In this document: piece after piece, positions 34,950-44,535 of the stretch | Position numbering within the stretch: position 1 is the first letter of the stretch | Layout: every line of letters starts with the position of its first letter | Assembly: GCF_001968825.1 (NCBI RefSeq) | Contig: NZ_MIEU01000002.1 | Coordinates: 434,001 to 498,000 of the forward strand | DNA: 64,000 bases | From: Tersicoccus sp. Bi-70 | Lineage (GTDB): Bacteria; Actinomycetota; Actinomycetes; Actinomycetales; Micrococcaceae | Reading direction: 5' to 3' | Notes under the pieces: model-generated | The model's database searches: none | What the model saw: the letters and a program-made list of their open reading frames with translations, nothing else | What the model was told of the DNA's origin: nothing | Position numbers and translations under genes: made by a program

Positions 34950-36479
34950 TCAGAACAGCCCGTGGGGAGCGGCGGCGAGGTCGATGACCCCGTCGGCGGC
35001 CTGGATGTTCAGGGCATCCAGTTCACCGGCTCCCAGCTCGGGCAGGCGCGCGGCGGCGTCGAGGAAGCGGTCCATCTCGGCGTCGTCGACCAGGCCGGCG
35101 GCCAGGGTGCGGAACTTCTGCACGTACTGGTCGCGGCCGAAGGGCCGGGCGCCGAGGGGGTGGGCGTCGGCGACGGCGATCTCGTCGGTGATGACGCGGC
35201 CGTCGGCGAGCGTGATCTCGACCGAGCCGCCGAAGGCCTTCTCGGCGATGTCGAGGGAGTGGTAGCGGCGGGTCCACTCGGGATCCTCGGTCGTGGTGAC
35301 CTTGCGCCACAGCTCGACGGTGTCCGGGCGGCCGGCGCGCTCGGGGGCGTAGGAGTCGACGTGGTGCCACGCGCCGTCCTGCAGGGCGACCGTGAAGATG
35401 TACGGGATCGAGTGGTCGAGGGTCTCGCGTGAGGCCGTCGGGTCGTACTTCTGCGGGTCGTTGGCGCCGGAGCCGATCACGTAGTGCGTGTGGTGGCTGG
35501 TCTTGATCAGCACGGACGCGACGTTCGCCGGGTCGGCCAGCTCGGGGTGCTCGCGGTGCAGCTTGCGGGCCAGGTCGATCCAGGCCTGCGCCTGGTACTC
35601 GGCCGAGTGCTCCTTGGTGTAGGTGTCCAGGATGGACCGCTTGGCCTCGCCGGTGCCGGGCAGCGGCACGTCGTAGGCGCCCTGCGGGCCGTCCAGCAGC
35701 CAGGCGATGACGCCGTCCTCGCCCTCGTAGATCGGCACGGGGGAGGTCTGGCCGCGCATCGCCCGGTCGACCGCCTCGACGGCCATCTTGCCGGCGAAGG
35801 CCGGGGCGTGGGCCTTCCAGGTCGAGATCTCGCCCTTGCGGGACTGCCGGGTGGCCGTCGTCGTGTGCAGGGCCTGGCCGACGGCCTGGAAGATCGTCTC
35901 GACGTCCAGCCCGAGGAGGGTGCCGATGCCGGCGGCCGCGGACGGGCCGAGGTGGGCGACGTGGTCGATCTTGTGCGCGTGCAGGCAGATGGCCCGGACG
36001 AGATCGACCTGGATCTCGTAGCCGGTGGCGATGCCGCGCACGAGGTCGGCACCGCTGCGGCCGGTGTGCTGGGCGACGGCGAGGATCGGCGGGATGTTGT
36101 CGCCGGGGTGGGAGTACTCGGCGGCGAGGAAGGTGTCGTGGTAATCGAGCTCGCGCACGGCAACGCCGTTGGCCCAGGCGGCCCACTCGGGCGAAGTGCG
36201 GTGCTCGGCGGCGGCGTCGAGGCCGAAGATCGTGGCGCCGTTGCCGCCGCGGGAGGCCGGGTGCGTCAGGGCCTGGGCGCGGGCGGCGACGATGGGCCCG
36301 CGGTTGAGCGAGGCGATGGCGACGGAGGCGTTGTCGATCACCCGGTTGATCACCATGGCGGTGACCTCGTCGTCGACGGCGACCGGGTCCGCGGCGACCT
36401 CGGCGATCAGGTGGGCGAGCTGCTGCTCGCGCGGCAGGTTCTCGTCGCTGCGGTGGACGCGCACGTGGTGGGTCTGCAT
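34950..36479 (-). CDS. prpD: 2-methylcitrate dehydratase (MmgE/PrpD family)
   Basis: A 509-residue MmgE/PrpD protein. Family segments are [46 protein letters not shown], and [16 protein letters not shown]. It dehydrates 2-methylcitrate to 2-methylaconitate without an iron-sulphur cluster. ATG 36479 gives a standard length with GAGAGG upstream. It is directly downstream of gntR and upstream of prpB. Confidence 0.93.
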   Translation of the reverse strand: MQTHHVRVHRSDENLPREQQLAHLIAEVAADPVAVDDEVTAMVINRVIDNASVAIASLNRGPIVAARAQALTHPASRGGNGATIFGLDAAAEHRTSPEWAAWANGVAVRELDYHDTFLAAEYSHPGDNIPPILAVAQHTGRSGADLVRGIATGYEIQVDLVRAICLHAHKIDHVAHLGPSAAAGIGTLLGLDVETIFQAVGQALHTTTATRQSRKGEISTWKAHAPAFAGKMAVEAVDRAMRGQTSPVPIYEGEDGVIAWLLDGPQGAYDVPLPGTGEAKRSILDTYTKEHSAEYQAQAWIDLARKLHREHPELADPANVASVLIKTSHHTHYVIGSGANDPQKYDPTASRETLDHSIPYIFTVALQDGAWHHVDSYAPERAGRPDTVELWRKVTTTEDPEWTRRYHSLDIAEKAFGGSVEITLADGRVITDEIAVADAHPLGARPFGRDQYVQKFRTLAAGLVDDAEMDRFLDAAARLPELGAGELDALNIQAADGVIDLAAAPHGLF

Positions 36480-36534
36480 CGGGTGGTGATCCTCTCGGGT
36501 GGGGCGTGTGGGGGAGTCGTGGACGTGGGGACGG

Positions 36535-37344
36535 TCAGGAGACCGAGCTGGCGGCCCGGCGACGCGTCTCGCTCGGCCGGCGGGCCGTCCCAGGACGGGC
36601 CACGGCCTCGAGCGTCGGCGTGTCGGTGTCGGTGGCGATGGCGGTCGTGATGCCGGCGAGGGCGTTGGCCAGGTGGACGCGGGTGGCGGCGAGGGCGAGG
36701 TCGGCGTCGCCGGCGGCGATCGCATCGGCGATGGCGGCGTGCTCGAGCGCGGAGGTGGCGAGCCGGCGCGGATTGTCGCGGGACAGGCGGCGGATCCGGG
36801 TCAACTGGGTACGCAGGCGGCGCTGCGCCTCGAGCAGGTGCGGATTCGCGACGGCGTCGTCGATGGCCTCGTCGAGCTGGGCGACGAGGGCGTAGTAGTC
36901 GTCGGCGCGGTCATCCCGTGCGAGGTCCGCGGCGGCCGCGGATCCGTCGGCCCGGTCGGTGTCGGTGCCGGCGTACTTGTCGTTGTCGGTGTCCAGGAGG
37001 ATCTCGGCGGCGTCACGCAGATGCAGGGCCAGATCGGCGAAGATCGCCGGATCGGCACGGTGAGCGGCCAACGCGGCGGCCCGCCCGTCGAGGGCGACGC
37101 GGACGTCGAACAGGTCCCGGGCGTCGTCGGGGGAGACGGCGGTGACGGTCACGCCACGACCGCCCTGCGGCGCGGCGAGCCCGTCGGCGACCAGCCGGCC
37201 GAGCGCCTCCCGGACCGGGGTGCGGGAGACGCCGAGCCGCGCGGACAGCTCCGTCTCGGCGAGGGTGGTGCCCGGCGGCATCCGCCAGTCCACGATCTCG
37301 GCGCGCAGCCGCGAATAGGCCAGGTCGCTGGCTCGCTGCGCCAT
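36535..37344 (-). CDS. GntR/FadR-type regulator of methylcitrate operon
   Basis: A 269-residue GntR-family regulator of the FCD subgroup. The winged helix is at residues 1-75 ([46 protein letters not shown]), and the C-terminal all-helical ligand domain ([18 protein letters not shown], then HxxxxxAIxxGD-like [16 protein letters not shown]) carries likely metal-binding His residues. A ~30-residue Asp-rich insertion sits inside this domain. AGGAGG lies 7 bases before ATG 37344. It heads the prpDBC operon and faces prpE, with two TGTATACA sites between. Confidence 0.9.
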   Translation of the reverse strand: MAQRASDLAYSRLRAEIVDWRMPPGTTLAETELSARLGVSRTPVREALGRLVADGLAAPQGGRGVTVTAVSPDDARDLFDVRVALDGRAAALAAHRADPAIFADLALHLRDAAEILLDTDNDKYAGTDTDRADGSAAAADLARDDRADDYYALVAQLDEAIDDAVANPHLLEAQRRLRTQLTRIRRLSRDNPRRLATSALEHAAIADAIAAGDADLALAATRVHLANALAGITTAIATDTDTPTLEAVARPGTARRPSETRRRAASSVS

Positions 37345-37411
37345 CGCACCCCTCCTCGGACGAACTCGTCGTGATACCGGCCGCGGCAACGGCGCCGCTC
37401 CGGCACGGTCA

Positions 37412-37421
37412 GTGTATACAC
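37412..37421. promoter_or_regulatory. GntR operator O1 (GTGTATACAC)
   Basis: Perfect palindrome GTGTATACAC, matching the TNGTNNNACNA core of FadR-type GntR sites, 68 bases before the gntR start. Confidence 0.65.
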
Positions 37422-37463
37422 ACTTGCGTCCTGAGGCCATGAGATCGGCGAAAACACCGGTCT

Positions 37464-37473
37464 ATGTATACAC
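37464..37473. promoter_or_regulatory. GntR operator O2 (TGTATACA)
   Basis: ATGTATACAC, core TGTATACA at 37465-37472, 52 bp centre to centre from O1 (close to five helical turns) and about 70 bases before prpE. The pair can control the gntR-prpDBC and prpE promoters together. Confidence 0.65.
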
Positions 37474-37544
37474 AGCTCTGGTGCTGGACCTGTTTCGGCG
37501 TCTACCATGAGCTGCGTCACACCCGTCGAGCAAAGGGGCACGCG

Positions 37545-39476
37545 GTGAATGCAGGGGCGTACCAGCGCGCGTACGAGAGCAGTCTGACCGAGCCGGAGAC
37601 CTTCTGGTTGCGAGCGGCCGAGGGGGTCGACTGGTCCACCCCTCCGACGCGGGCGCTCGACGACGCGCAGGCACCGCTGTATCGGTGGTTCCCCGACGGA
37701 CGGCTGAACGCGTGCGCCAACGCCCTGGACCGCCACGTCGCCGCGGGACACGGGGACCGGGCCGCGCTCGTGTACGACTCGGCGATGCTGGGTACCACCG
37801 AGACCTTCACGTACGGGCGCCTGCTGGACGAGGTGAGCCGGTTCGCCGGCGTGCTGCGGGCGCAGGGGGTGGAGCAGGGGCACCGGGTGATCCTGTACCT
37901 GCCGATGATCCCGCAGGCCGTCATCGCGATGCTCGCGTGCGCCCGGATCGGCGCGGTGCACTCGGTCGTCTTCGGGGGCTTCGCACCGCGCGAACTCGCC
38001 AGCCGGATGAGCGATGCGGCCCCGACCGTCGTCGTCACCGCGAGCGGCGGCCTCGAGCCGAACCGGCGGGTCGAGTACCTGCCGGCCGTCGACGAGGCCC
38101 TGCGGTCGAGCGGACATCGGGTCCGAGCGGTGATCGTCGCCGAACGCGACGGCTTCGCCCACGACCGCACGGAGTTCGACCGGGCGCACGACGACGTGCC
38201 GTGGCTGTCCTGGGCGGAGGAGATGGCCGACGCTGCGGCGGTCGAGCCGGTCCCGGTCGCCTCCACCGATCCGCTGTACATCCTCTACACCTCCGGCACC
38301 ACCGGCACACCGAAGGGAGTGGTGCGGGACACCGGCGGCTCGTGCGTGGCGCTGACCTGGTCGATGGCCAACATCTACGACGTCGGGCCCGGCCAGGTGA
38401 TGTGGACCGCCTCCGACGTCGGCTGGGTGGTCGGGCACTCCTACATCGTCTACGGACCGCTGCTGGCCGGCGCGACCACCGTGCTCTACGAGGGCAAGCC
38501 GGTCGGCACCCCGGACGCCGGAGCGTTCTGGCGGGTGGTGGACGACCACGACGTCGACGTCCTGTTCACCGCGCCCACTGCGCTGCGGGCGATCCGCAAG
38601 GCCGACCCGGAGGCGTCGTTGCTGGCCGAGCACGACGTGTCGTCGCTGCGCACGCTGTTCGCCGCGGGGGAGCGGCTCGACACCGACACCTACCGGTGGG
38701 CGGCGGAGCACCTGGGGGTGCCCGTGGTCGATCACTGGTGGCAGACGGAGACGGGATGGGCGATCTGCGCGAACCCGCGCGGGCTCGAGGCCTTGCCGAT
38801 CAAGCCCGGTTCGCCGACCATGCCGTCGCCCGGATTCGACCTCGAGATCGTCGACGGCGCCGGCGCACCCACGGCGGTCGGCGAGGAGGGCAACATCGCG
38901 ATCAGGTTGCCGCTGCCGCCCGGGACGCTGACGACCCTGTGGGGCAGTGACGAGCGGTACGTCTCCTCCTACCTGACGGCGTTCCCCGGCTTCTACGCGA
39001 CCGGCGACTCCGGCTACCGGGACGAGGACGGCTACGTGTTCGTCATGGGCCGCACCGACGACGTCATCAATGTGGCCGGTCACCGGCTCTCGACCGGTGC
39101 CATCGAACAGGTGGTCGGATCGCACCCGGGCGTCGCCGAGTGCGCGGTCATCGGCGTCGCGGATCCCCTCAAGGGGCAGAAGGCGAACGCCTACGTGGTG
39201 CTCAAGTCGGGGGTCGACATCGAGCCGGACGAGCTGCAACGCCAGCTCGTGGCGCTGGTCCGTCAGGAGATCGGACCGGTGGCCGACTTCCGCACCGCCG
39301 TGATCGTCGATGCCCTGCCCAAGACGCGGTCCGGCAAGATCCTGCGCAAGACCATGCGGCAGATGGCCGACGGCGAGGACTACGCCGTGCCGTCGACCAT
39401 CGAGGACCCCGCGGTCATCGATGCGCTCCGGCCCGTGCTCCGGCCGCGCACCGCGGCGACGCCCGACCGACCCTGA
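37545..39476 (+). CDS. prpE: propionyl-CoA synthetase (PrpE type)
   Basis: A 643-residue acyl-CoA synthetase of the ACS class. The phosphate loop TSGTTGTPKGVVRDTGG, with RDTGG, is the PrpE form; further motifs are HWWQTETGW, the YATGDSGYRDEDGYVFVMGRTDDVINVAGHRLSTG hinge region, and the catalytic Lys in KTRSGKILRK near residue 595. It should feed propionyl-CoA into the methylcitrate cycle encoded divergently. AAAGGGG lies 6 bases before GTG 37545. Confidence 0.92.
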   Translation: MNAGAYQRAYESSLTEPETFWLRAAEGVDWSTPPTRALDDAQAPLYRWFPDGRLNACANALDRHVAAGHGDRAALVYDSAMLGTTETFTYGRLLDEVSRFAGVLRAQGVEQGHRVILYLPMIPQAVIAMLACARIGAVHSVVFGGFAPRELASRMSDAAPTVVVTASGGLEPNRRVEYLPAVDEALRSSGHRVRAVIVAERDGFAHDRTEFDRAHDDVPWLSWAEEMADAAAVEPVPVASTDPLYILYTSGTTGTPKGVVRDTGGSCVALTWSMANIYDVGPGQVMWTASDVGWVVGHSYIVYGPLLAGATTVLYEGKPVGTPDAGAFWRVVDDHDVDVLFTAPTALRAIRKADPEASLLAEHDVSSLRTLFAAGERLDTDTYRWAAEHLGVPVVDHWWQTETGWAICANPRGLEALPIKPGSPTMPSPGFDLEIVDGAGAPTAVGEEGNIAIRLPLPPGTLTTLWGSDERYVSSYLTAFPGFYATGDSGYRDEDGYVFVMGRTDDVINVAGHRLSTGAIEQVVGSHPGVAECAVIGVADPLKGQKANAYVVLKSGVDIEPDELQRQLVALVRQEIGPVADFRTAVIVDALPKTRSGKILRKTMRQMADGEDYAVPSTIEDPAVIDALRPVLRPRTAATPDRP

Positions 39477-39537
39477 CCGCAGGGGTGGGGCGCCGACCGG
39501 GGCCTCAGCGGCGCGATCGCTGGACCGGTTGTGCTGC

Positions 39538-39741
39538 TCAGACGTCGCGTTCGGCCGGCCGGTCCGGATCGACCGGCTCGAAGCCCTCGTCCATGAGGGC
39601 CAACTCGTCGCGCAGCGGATCCTCGACCAGCTGCGGATCGTCGGAACCGCCGTCGACGGCCTGCGAGTCGCGGCCGTCCTGCGGGTCGAGCTCGTCCGCG
39701 GTGGGGTCTTCCATGGGCACGTCGCCGGGAAGGTCGCTCAT
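39538..39741 (-). CDS. small acidic hypothetical protein
   Basis: A 67-residue, very acidic protein with no membrane segment (SDLPGDVPMEDPTADELDPQ, then DDPQLVEDPLRDELALMDEGFEPVDPDRP). A strong GAAGGAGAT lies 5 bases before the ATG, which makes it a real gene candidate. No family recognised and no functional link to prpE, whose end it follows on the other strand. Confidence 0.6.
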   Translation of the reverse strand: MSDLPGDVPMEDPTADELDPQDGRDSQAVDGGSDDPQLVEDPLRDELALMDEGFEPVDPDRPAERDV

Positions 39742-39928
39742 CGTGATCTCCTTCGTCAGGGGGTGGAGCCCGGTATCGAGCCTCCCGTGCGACGCTACCC
39801 CGTCCCTCCGACCGAACCCATCGGGTGCGTGGTTCGCTGGACGGCTGCGGTCGCTGTGCGCACGGCGCTCCGGCGTGAGTCCGTCGGCTCCGCCCTCAGA
39901 CGGTGGTCAAAGACCGGGGCTCACGGGT

Positions 39929-40016
39929 GGAACCGGCTGACTCGGTGCGACTGGAGGGCGGAGCCGGCGGACTCGGTGCGACCGGAGGGCGGAGCCGGCG
40001 GACTCGGCGGCGGCGC
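39929..40016. repeat. 31-bp tandem repeats, intergenic
   Basis: Three copies, beginning at 39929, 39960 and 39991, of a unit GGA(A/G)CCGGC(T/G)GACTCGG followed by TGCGACNGGAGGGC. The GGAACCGGCTGACTC core recurs once more at 40083-40097. The 409 bases between 39742 and 40150 hold these repeats and the following hairpin and no gene. Confidence 0.65.
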
Positions 40017-40030
40017 GCAGGTCGGAGCGT

Positions 40031-40097
40031 GAGTCAGCGGGTTCTGCCCGAAGGCGCGGCTCTTTGAGCACGGCCTTCGGGCGGAACCGGCTGACTC
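40031..40097. terminator. long inverted repeat after citB-like gene
   Basis: Arms 40031-40055 and 40073-40097 (GAGTCAGC..GGTTC..GCCCGAAGGC) match at 23 of 25 positions around a 17-base loop. It lies 54 bases beyond the response-regulator stop on the minus strand, so it may end that operon. Arms share sequence with the adjacent 31-bp repeats. Confidence 0.5.
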
Positions 40098-40150
40098 AGC
40101 GCCAGGGGAGGGCGGTGCCGCCCGACTTACCACCGCTCGACGCGCCGGCC

Positions 40151-40936
40151 TCACGGGTGCCAGCGGTAACCCATCTCGGGGCGGCCCGGGGTGCCGTACC
40201 GCGGTTCCCTCTCCACCCGGCCGACCGTGGCCAGGTACTCCAGGTAGCGCCGCGCGGTGACCCGGGAGATCCCGGTGCCGGCGTGCACCTCCGCGGCCGA
40301 GAGCGGTTCTGGGCTGGCGGCGAGCAACTCCGCGACCTGGGTCAATGTGGCCTCCGAGAGTCCCTTCGGCAGCGAGGACGGTCCGCTCGGCGCGGTGCCG
40401 GCCGACGATGATGACGACGACGGTGGTCCCGTGAGGCTTCCGTCCGCACCGCGCAGCCGGGTCAGAGCGGCGTCGACGGCGTCCTGGGTCGTGCCGCCGT
40501 CGACGGCGCCCGCAGTCAGGGCCAACCGGAACGCCGCGTACGCGCGCAGCTTCTCCTCGAACGCGGCGAACCCGAACGGCTTGATCAGGTACTGCACGAC
40601 GCCGAGGGCGATCGCCTCCCGCACCACCGGCAGTTCGGTCGCGGCGGTGATGGCGAGGACGTCGATGCCGGCGCCGGCGGCCCGCAGCATCCGGCAGATG
40701 GCCAGGCCGTGCCCGTCGGGCAGGTTCATGTCCATCAGCACGAGGTCGGCGGTCGGTTGCCGGGCCGGGTCGGCCCGCGGGCCGTCCGGGAGCAGCGCCG
40801 CCACCGCGTCACGCCTCGTGTGCGCGGTACCCACGACGCTGAAGCCGGGAACCCGCCGCACGTACTCACCGTGCAGGGACGCGGTGAGTGGATCGTCCTC
40901 GACGACGAAGACGCGCAGGTCCTGCTGGCCGGTCAT
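40151..40936 (-). CDS. CitB/DcuR-type response regulator
   Basis: A 261-residue response regulator. The receiver has acidic pocket EDD at residues 13-15, the phosphorylated Asp69 (LVLMDMNLPDG), Thr in AITAATE and Lys in YLIKPFGF. A Ser/Pro linker leads to a C-terminal helix-turn-helix of the CitB type (LSAAEVHAGTGISRVTARRYLEYLATVG). It should activate genes for di- or tricarboxylate uptake, here probably the adjacent symporter. Start overlaps the kinase stop by ATGA. Confidence 0.9.
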   Translation of the reverse strand: MTGQQDLRVFVVEDDPLTASLHGEYVRRVPGFSVVGTAHTRRDAVAALLPDGPRADPARQPTADLVLMDMNLPDGHGLAICRMLRAAGAGIDVLAITAATELPVVREAIALGVVQYLIKPFGFAAFEEKLRAYAAFRLALTAGAVDGGTTQDAVDAALTRLRGADGSLTGPPSSSSSSAGTAPSGPSSLPKGLSEATLTQVAELLAASPEPLSAAEVHAGTGISRVTARRYLEYLATVGRVEREPRYGTPGRPEMGYRWHP

Positions 40937-42648
40937 GGAAGCCGCACCGCGCTGCTGCCGGTAGCGGGGGAGTCGGCGCGGTTGGCAGAGGAGTGCCCGT
41001 CGGCCGGACGGTGCGGGATCGCGACGGTGAAGACGGTGCCGTCCCGCACGTCGACGTCGACGTCGCCGCCCAGCGACGCGACCGCCTGCCGGACGAGGGC
41101 GAGCCCCACCCCGCGCCCCGCGGCCACCGGCTGGCCTGGCGAGGGCGGCTTCGTGCTCCACCCGCGGGTGAAGATGCGGTCCACGTCGCCGGTGGTCAGC
41201 GCCGCGGCCCCGTCCGCGACGGAGACCTCGATCTGCCCGTCACCGCCGCTGAGTGCGACATGCACCCAGCGGCCCGCGGGTCCCGCCCCCGCGGCGGCGT
41301 CGAGCGCGTTGTCGATGAGATTGCCGAGCACGGTCAGCAGCGCGGTGGCCTCCCGGTCGGACGGGGTGAACCCGGCGTCGGCCTCGACCGTGACGGCGAC
41401 GCCGCGCTCGCGCCCCTGCGCCGCCTTGGCCGCGAGCAGGGCGCCCGTGCGGGGCTCGGGCACGACGGCGGCGACCGCCGGGTCGGCCGAGCCCGCGCCG
41501 GCGGCGGTCCCGGCGAGCTCGCCGGCGATCAGGTCGGCCGCCTCACGGGCCCGGCTGAGCTCGAGCAGGGTCAGCACGGTGTGCAGCTGGTTGGCGTGCT
41601 CGTGGGTCTGAGCGCGCAGGGCGTCGCTGAGCGTGCGCGTGGTCTGCAGCTCCCCGGCGATGGCCGTGAGCTCGGTGTGGTCGCGGACGGTCATCATCCG
41701 GCCGATCCGCCGTCCCGCACGGATGCCGAAGCCGCGGAACGGTCCGGTGCGGGCGCTGCTGACCGCCTCCCGCTGCGTCACGACGAGGATGTGGGAGCCC
41801 GCCACGTGCACCTCGTCCTCGCAGGATCGGCCCGTGCGCACGAGCTCGGCGATGGAGGCGGGCAGGGCCACCTCGGCGAGGGGCACCGGCCGCGTGTCGT
41901 CGCCGGTCGGGGGAAGCCCCAGCAACTCGGCCGCGACGTCGTTGTACAGGAGCACCCGCTGGGCGTCGTCGGTGAGCACGAGGCCGTCGTCCACCGAGTG
42001 CAGCGCCGCGTCGAACACCACCACCATGCGGGCCAGCTGCTCGGGCCCCTGCCCGAAGGTGACGCGCCGCAGATACCGGTTGAGCCCGATCGAGACGATC
42101 GCGCCGGCGGCGGCGAACAGGGCCGCAATCGCGACGATGGCGGGCAGCTGAGCGAGGGCGGTCGTCTCGACGGATGCCGTGGTCTGCCCGACGGCGACCA
42201 TGCCGATCACCCGCCCGGAGGCGTCCCGGATCGGCGCGATCGCCCGCACCGAGGGGCCGAGCGTGCCCGTGTACGTCTCGGTGAACACGTTGCCGCGCAG
42301 GGCCGGCTCGACCGTCCCGATGTAGGGCCTGCCGATCTCCGCCGGGTTCGGGTGGGTGACGCGGGTCCGGTCCGGCCGCATCACCGTGATGAAGTCCAGC
42401 CCGGCGTGCGCGGTGACGTCGCGGGTGTAGGCGCGCAGGCGATCCGCACCGGCGCCGCCGTCCAGACCGTCGGCCACGAAGGGGCTGTCCGCCAGGGTCA
42501 CCGCCGTCGTGCTCATCCGGGCCGCGGCCTGCGTGGCGAGCGTGTCACGGCTGTGGGTGACGACGACCCAGGAGACGACGATCGTCGCGCACACGATGAA
42601 CAGCACCTGGCCGACGAACAGGCGCCGCGCGATGCTCCACGGGTGCAC
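40933..42648 (-). CDS. CitA/DcuS-type sensor histidine kinase
   Basis: A 571-residue membrane kinase. It has TM1 (LFVGQVLFIVCATIVVSWVVV), an extracytoplasmic PDC/CitA-like sensor (FITVMRPDRTRVTHPNPAEIGRPYIGTV to GMVAVGQTTASVE), TM2 (PAIVAIAALFAAAGAIVSIGL), a cytosolic PAS domain, the phospho-acceptor His in THEHANQLHTVLTLLELS near residue 350, and the ATPase boxes NLIDNALDAA and GRGVGLALV. It should sense citrate or a C4-dicarboxylate outside the cell. GGAGGTGA precedes GTG 42648. Divergent from the symporter. Confidence 0.92.
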   Translation of the reverse strand: MHPWSIARRLFVGQVLFIVCATIVVSWVVVTHSRDTLATQAAARMSTTAVTLADSPFVADGLDGGAGADRLRAYTRDVTAHAGLDFITVMRPDRTRVTHPNPAEIGRPYIGTVEPALRGNVFTETYTGTLGPSVRAIAPIRDASGRVIGMVAVGQTTASVETTALAQLPAIVAIAALFAAAGAIVSIGLNRYLRRVTFGQGPEQLARMVVVFDAALHSVDDGLVLTDDAQRVLLYNDVAAELLGLPPTGDDTRPVPLAEVALPASIAELVRTGRSCEDEVHVAGSHILVVTQREAVSSARTGPFRGFGIRAGRRIGRMMTVRDHTELTAIAGELQTTRTLSDALRAQTHEHANQLHTVLTLLELSRAREAADLIAGELAGTAAGAGSADPAVAAVVPEPRTGALLAAKAAQGRERGVAVTVEADAGFTPSDREATALLTVLGNLIDNALDAAAGAGPAGRWVHVALSGGDGQIEVSVADGAAALTTGDVDRIFTRGWSTKPPSPGQPVAAGRGVGLALVRQAVASLGGDVDVDVRDGTVFTVAIPHRPADGHSSANRADSPATGSSAVRLP

Positions 42649-42716
42649 GGTTCACCTCCGGACGGGACGACGCTGACGGGCGGACGCGGGCCGTCGCGAC
42701 CAGTATGACCACAACC

Positions 42717-42732
42717 GGTGACGGGGATCACA
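42717..42732. promoter_or_regulatory. CRP/GlxR-like site between sensor and symporter
   Basis: GGTGACGGGGATCACA; on the other strand TGTGA-N6-TCACC, which matches TGTGA-N6-TCACA at 9 of 10 fixed positions. It lies in the divergent promoter region, suggesting cAMP-dependent control of dicarboxylate uptake. Confidence 0.5.
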
Positions 42733-42847
42733 GCGGTGCGACAGTGAGGGCAAGAGGATCCTGTGACGCGCGTCTCGGACGCCGGCCCAGCCCATCCCCC
42801 TCACCTTCCAGTAGTACCAGCACGAGACAGACGTCGAAGGAGACATC

Positions 42848-44242
42848 ATGTCGGAGAACACGACGGCGAACGCCGTCAAGCCGGGCACCCCCGCCCGCAA
42901 GAAGGACCGCACCCACTGGCTGTACATCGCCGTGATCTCCGCGGTGGTGCTCGGCGTCGCCGTCGGGCTCATCGCGCCGGACTTCGCCAAGAGCCTCAAG
43001 CCGCTCGGTGACGGGTTCGTCAACCTGATCAAGATGATGATCGGCCCGGTCATCTTCTGCACCATCGTCCTCGGCATCGGCTCGATCGCGAAGGCGGCGA
43101 CGGTCGGCAAGGTCGGCGGCCTCGCGCTCGTCTACTTCCTCGTCATGTCGACGTTCGCCCTCGCGATCGGCCTCGTCGTCGGCAATTTCGTGCACCCGGG
43201 CACCGGGCTGAAGCTCACCCCGTACAACCCCTCCTCCGCCGCGAACATGGACCCGACGGTCAAGTTCCTGCTCGAGATCATCCCGGGCTCCGTGCCGGTG
43301 CTGCCGGTGCTGTTCGTGGCCCTGCTGGTCGGCTTCGCGCTGCAGCAGATGGGCCCGTCGGCGCAGCCGTTGATCAAGGGCCTGACCCTGGTCCAGGGCG
43401 TCGTGTTCCGTATCCTCACCATGATCATGTGGCTCGCCCCGATCGGCGCGTTCGGCGCCATCGCCGCCGTCGTCGGCAGCACGGGATGGGCCGCGGTCGG
43501 CGCGATGTTCCTGCTGATGGCCGCCTTCTACGTCACCTGCGCCGTGTTCATCCTCGGCATCCTGGGCACCCTGCTGAAGGTCGTGACCGGCGTCAGCATC
43601 CTCAAGCTGATGAAGTACCTCGGCCGTGAGTACCTGCTGATCTTCTCCACCTCGTCCTCCGAGACCGCCCTGCCGCGCCTGATCGCGAAGATGGAGCACG
43701 CGGGCGTCTCCAAGCCGGTGGTCGGCGTGACCGTCCCGACCGGGTACTCCTTCAACCTGGACGGCACCGCGATCTACCTGACGATGGCGTCCCTGTTCGT
43801 GGCCAACGCCATGGGCATCCAGATGAACCTGGGGGAGCAGATCGGTCTGCTCGTCTTCATGATCATCGCCTCGAAGGGCGCCGCCGGCGTCACCGGCGCC
43901 GGCCTGGCCACCCTCGCGGCCGGCCTGCAGGCCCACCGTGCCGACCTGCTCGGCGGCATGGGCGTCATCGTCGGCATCGACAAGTTCATGTCCGAGGCCC
44001 GCGCGCTGACCAACTTCACCGGCAACGCCGTCGCCACCCTGCTGATCGGCAAGTGGGTCGGCGAGATCGACCTGGACCGGGTGGACCGCGTGCTCGCCGG
44101 CCAGGACAGGTTCGACGAGTCGACGATGCTCGCTCACGGTGCGTCGGACCTGCACGAGACGCCCGCCTCCGTGACGGCGGAGCCGGCGGTCGACGGCTCG
44201 GCGACGGATCGGCTGGCCGGAACGAGCAGTTCCGCTCGCTGA
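42848..44242 (+). CDS. C4-dicarboxylate:cation symporter (DctA/DAACS family)
   Basis: A 464-residue symporter of the DAACS family with eight membrane segments and two re-entrant loops. Signature parts are MMIGPVIFCTIVLGIGS, the serine-rich STSSSETALPRLI, GYSFNLDGTAIYLTMASLF, and GVIVGIDKFMSEARALTNFTGN. It should bring in succinate, fumarate, malate or related acids with H+ or Na+. The adjacent CitA/CitB-type system makes a dicarboxylate or citrate likely. GAAGGAGA precedes the ATG. A hydrophilic ~45-residue tail follows the last helix. Confidence 0.92.
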   Translation: MSENTTANAVKPGTPARKKDRTHWLYIAVISAVVLGVAVGLIAPDFAKSLKPLGDGFVNLIKMMIGPVIFCTIVLGIGSIAKAATVGKVGGLALVYFLVMSTFALAIGLVVGNFVHPGTGLKLTPYNPSSAANMDPTVKFLLEIIPGSVPVLPVLFVALLVGFALQQMGPSAQPLIKGLTLVQGVVFRILTMIMWLAPIGAFGAIAAVVGSTGWAAVGAMFLLMAAFYVTCAVFILGILGTLLKVVTGVSILKLMKYLGREYLLIFSTSSSETALPRLIAKMEHAGVSKPVVGVTVPTGYSFNLDGTAIYLTMASLFVANAMGIQMNLGEQIGLLVFMIIASKGAAGVTGAGLATLAAGLQAHRADLLGGMGVIVGIDKFMSEARALTNFTGNAVATLLIGKWVGEIDLDRVDRVLAGQDRFDESTMLAHGASDLHETPASVTAEPAVDGSATDRLAGTSSSAR

Positions 44243-44258
44243 CCGACACCACGCAGGA

Positions 44259-44298
44259 CGACGGTCCTCGTCCCGGTATCTCCGGGGCGGGGACCGTC
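44259..44298 (+). terminator. hairpin after symporter gene
   Basis: CGACGGTCC..GTCCCGG, loop, CCGGGGC..GGACCGTCG: a long GC stem starting 17 bases after the stop. No T tract, as is common in GC-rich actinobacteria. Confidence 0.5.
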
Positions 44299-44535
44299 GC
44301 CGTATCCGGGCGCCGTCCCGGGCGCGGAGCCGCGGCGGTGGCCCAGCCTTCAACCTCCACCTGAACCTGCGGCCCCGTGCGGCCGTCGACCTACCGGTAC
44401 GCTGGGGTGGAACCTGACCACGGGACCGTGCCCGCGCGTCGTGCCCGGCGATTCACCCCTCGAACCGTCCGGACACGTGCGCCGTCACGACGCGGAGGAA
44501 CGTGGACGTCGACTTTCGAGAAGAGTGATGGATCA

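Noticed and set aside
36535-36560. Separate promoter between gntR and prpD
   Set aside because: Only 55 bases separate the genes and no TANNNT hexamer with good placing is seen; read-through from gntR is simpler.
42728-44353. 541-codon minus-strand frame rich in His, Asp and Gly
   Set aside because: Antisense shadow of the dicarboxylate symporter; no domain or ribosome site.
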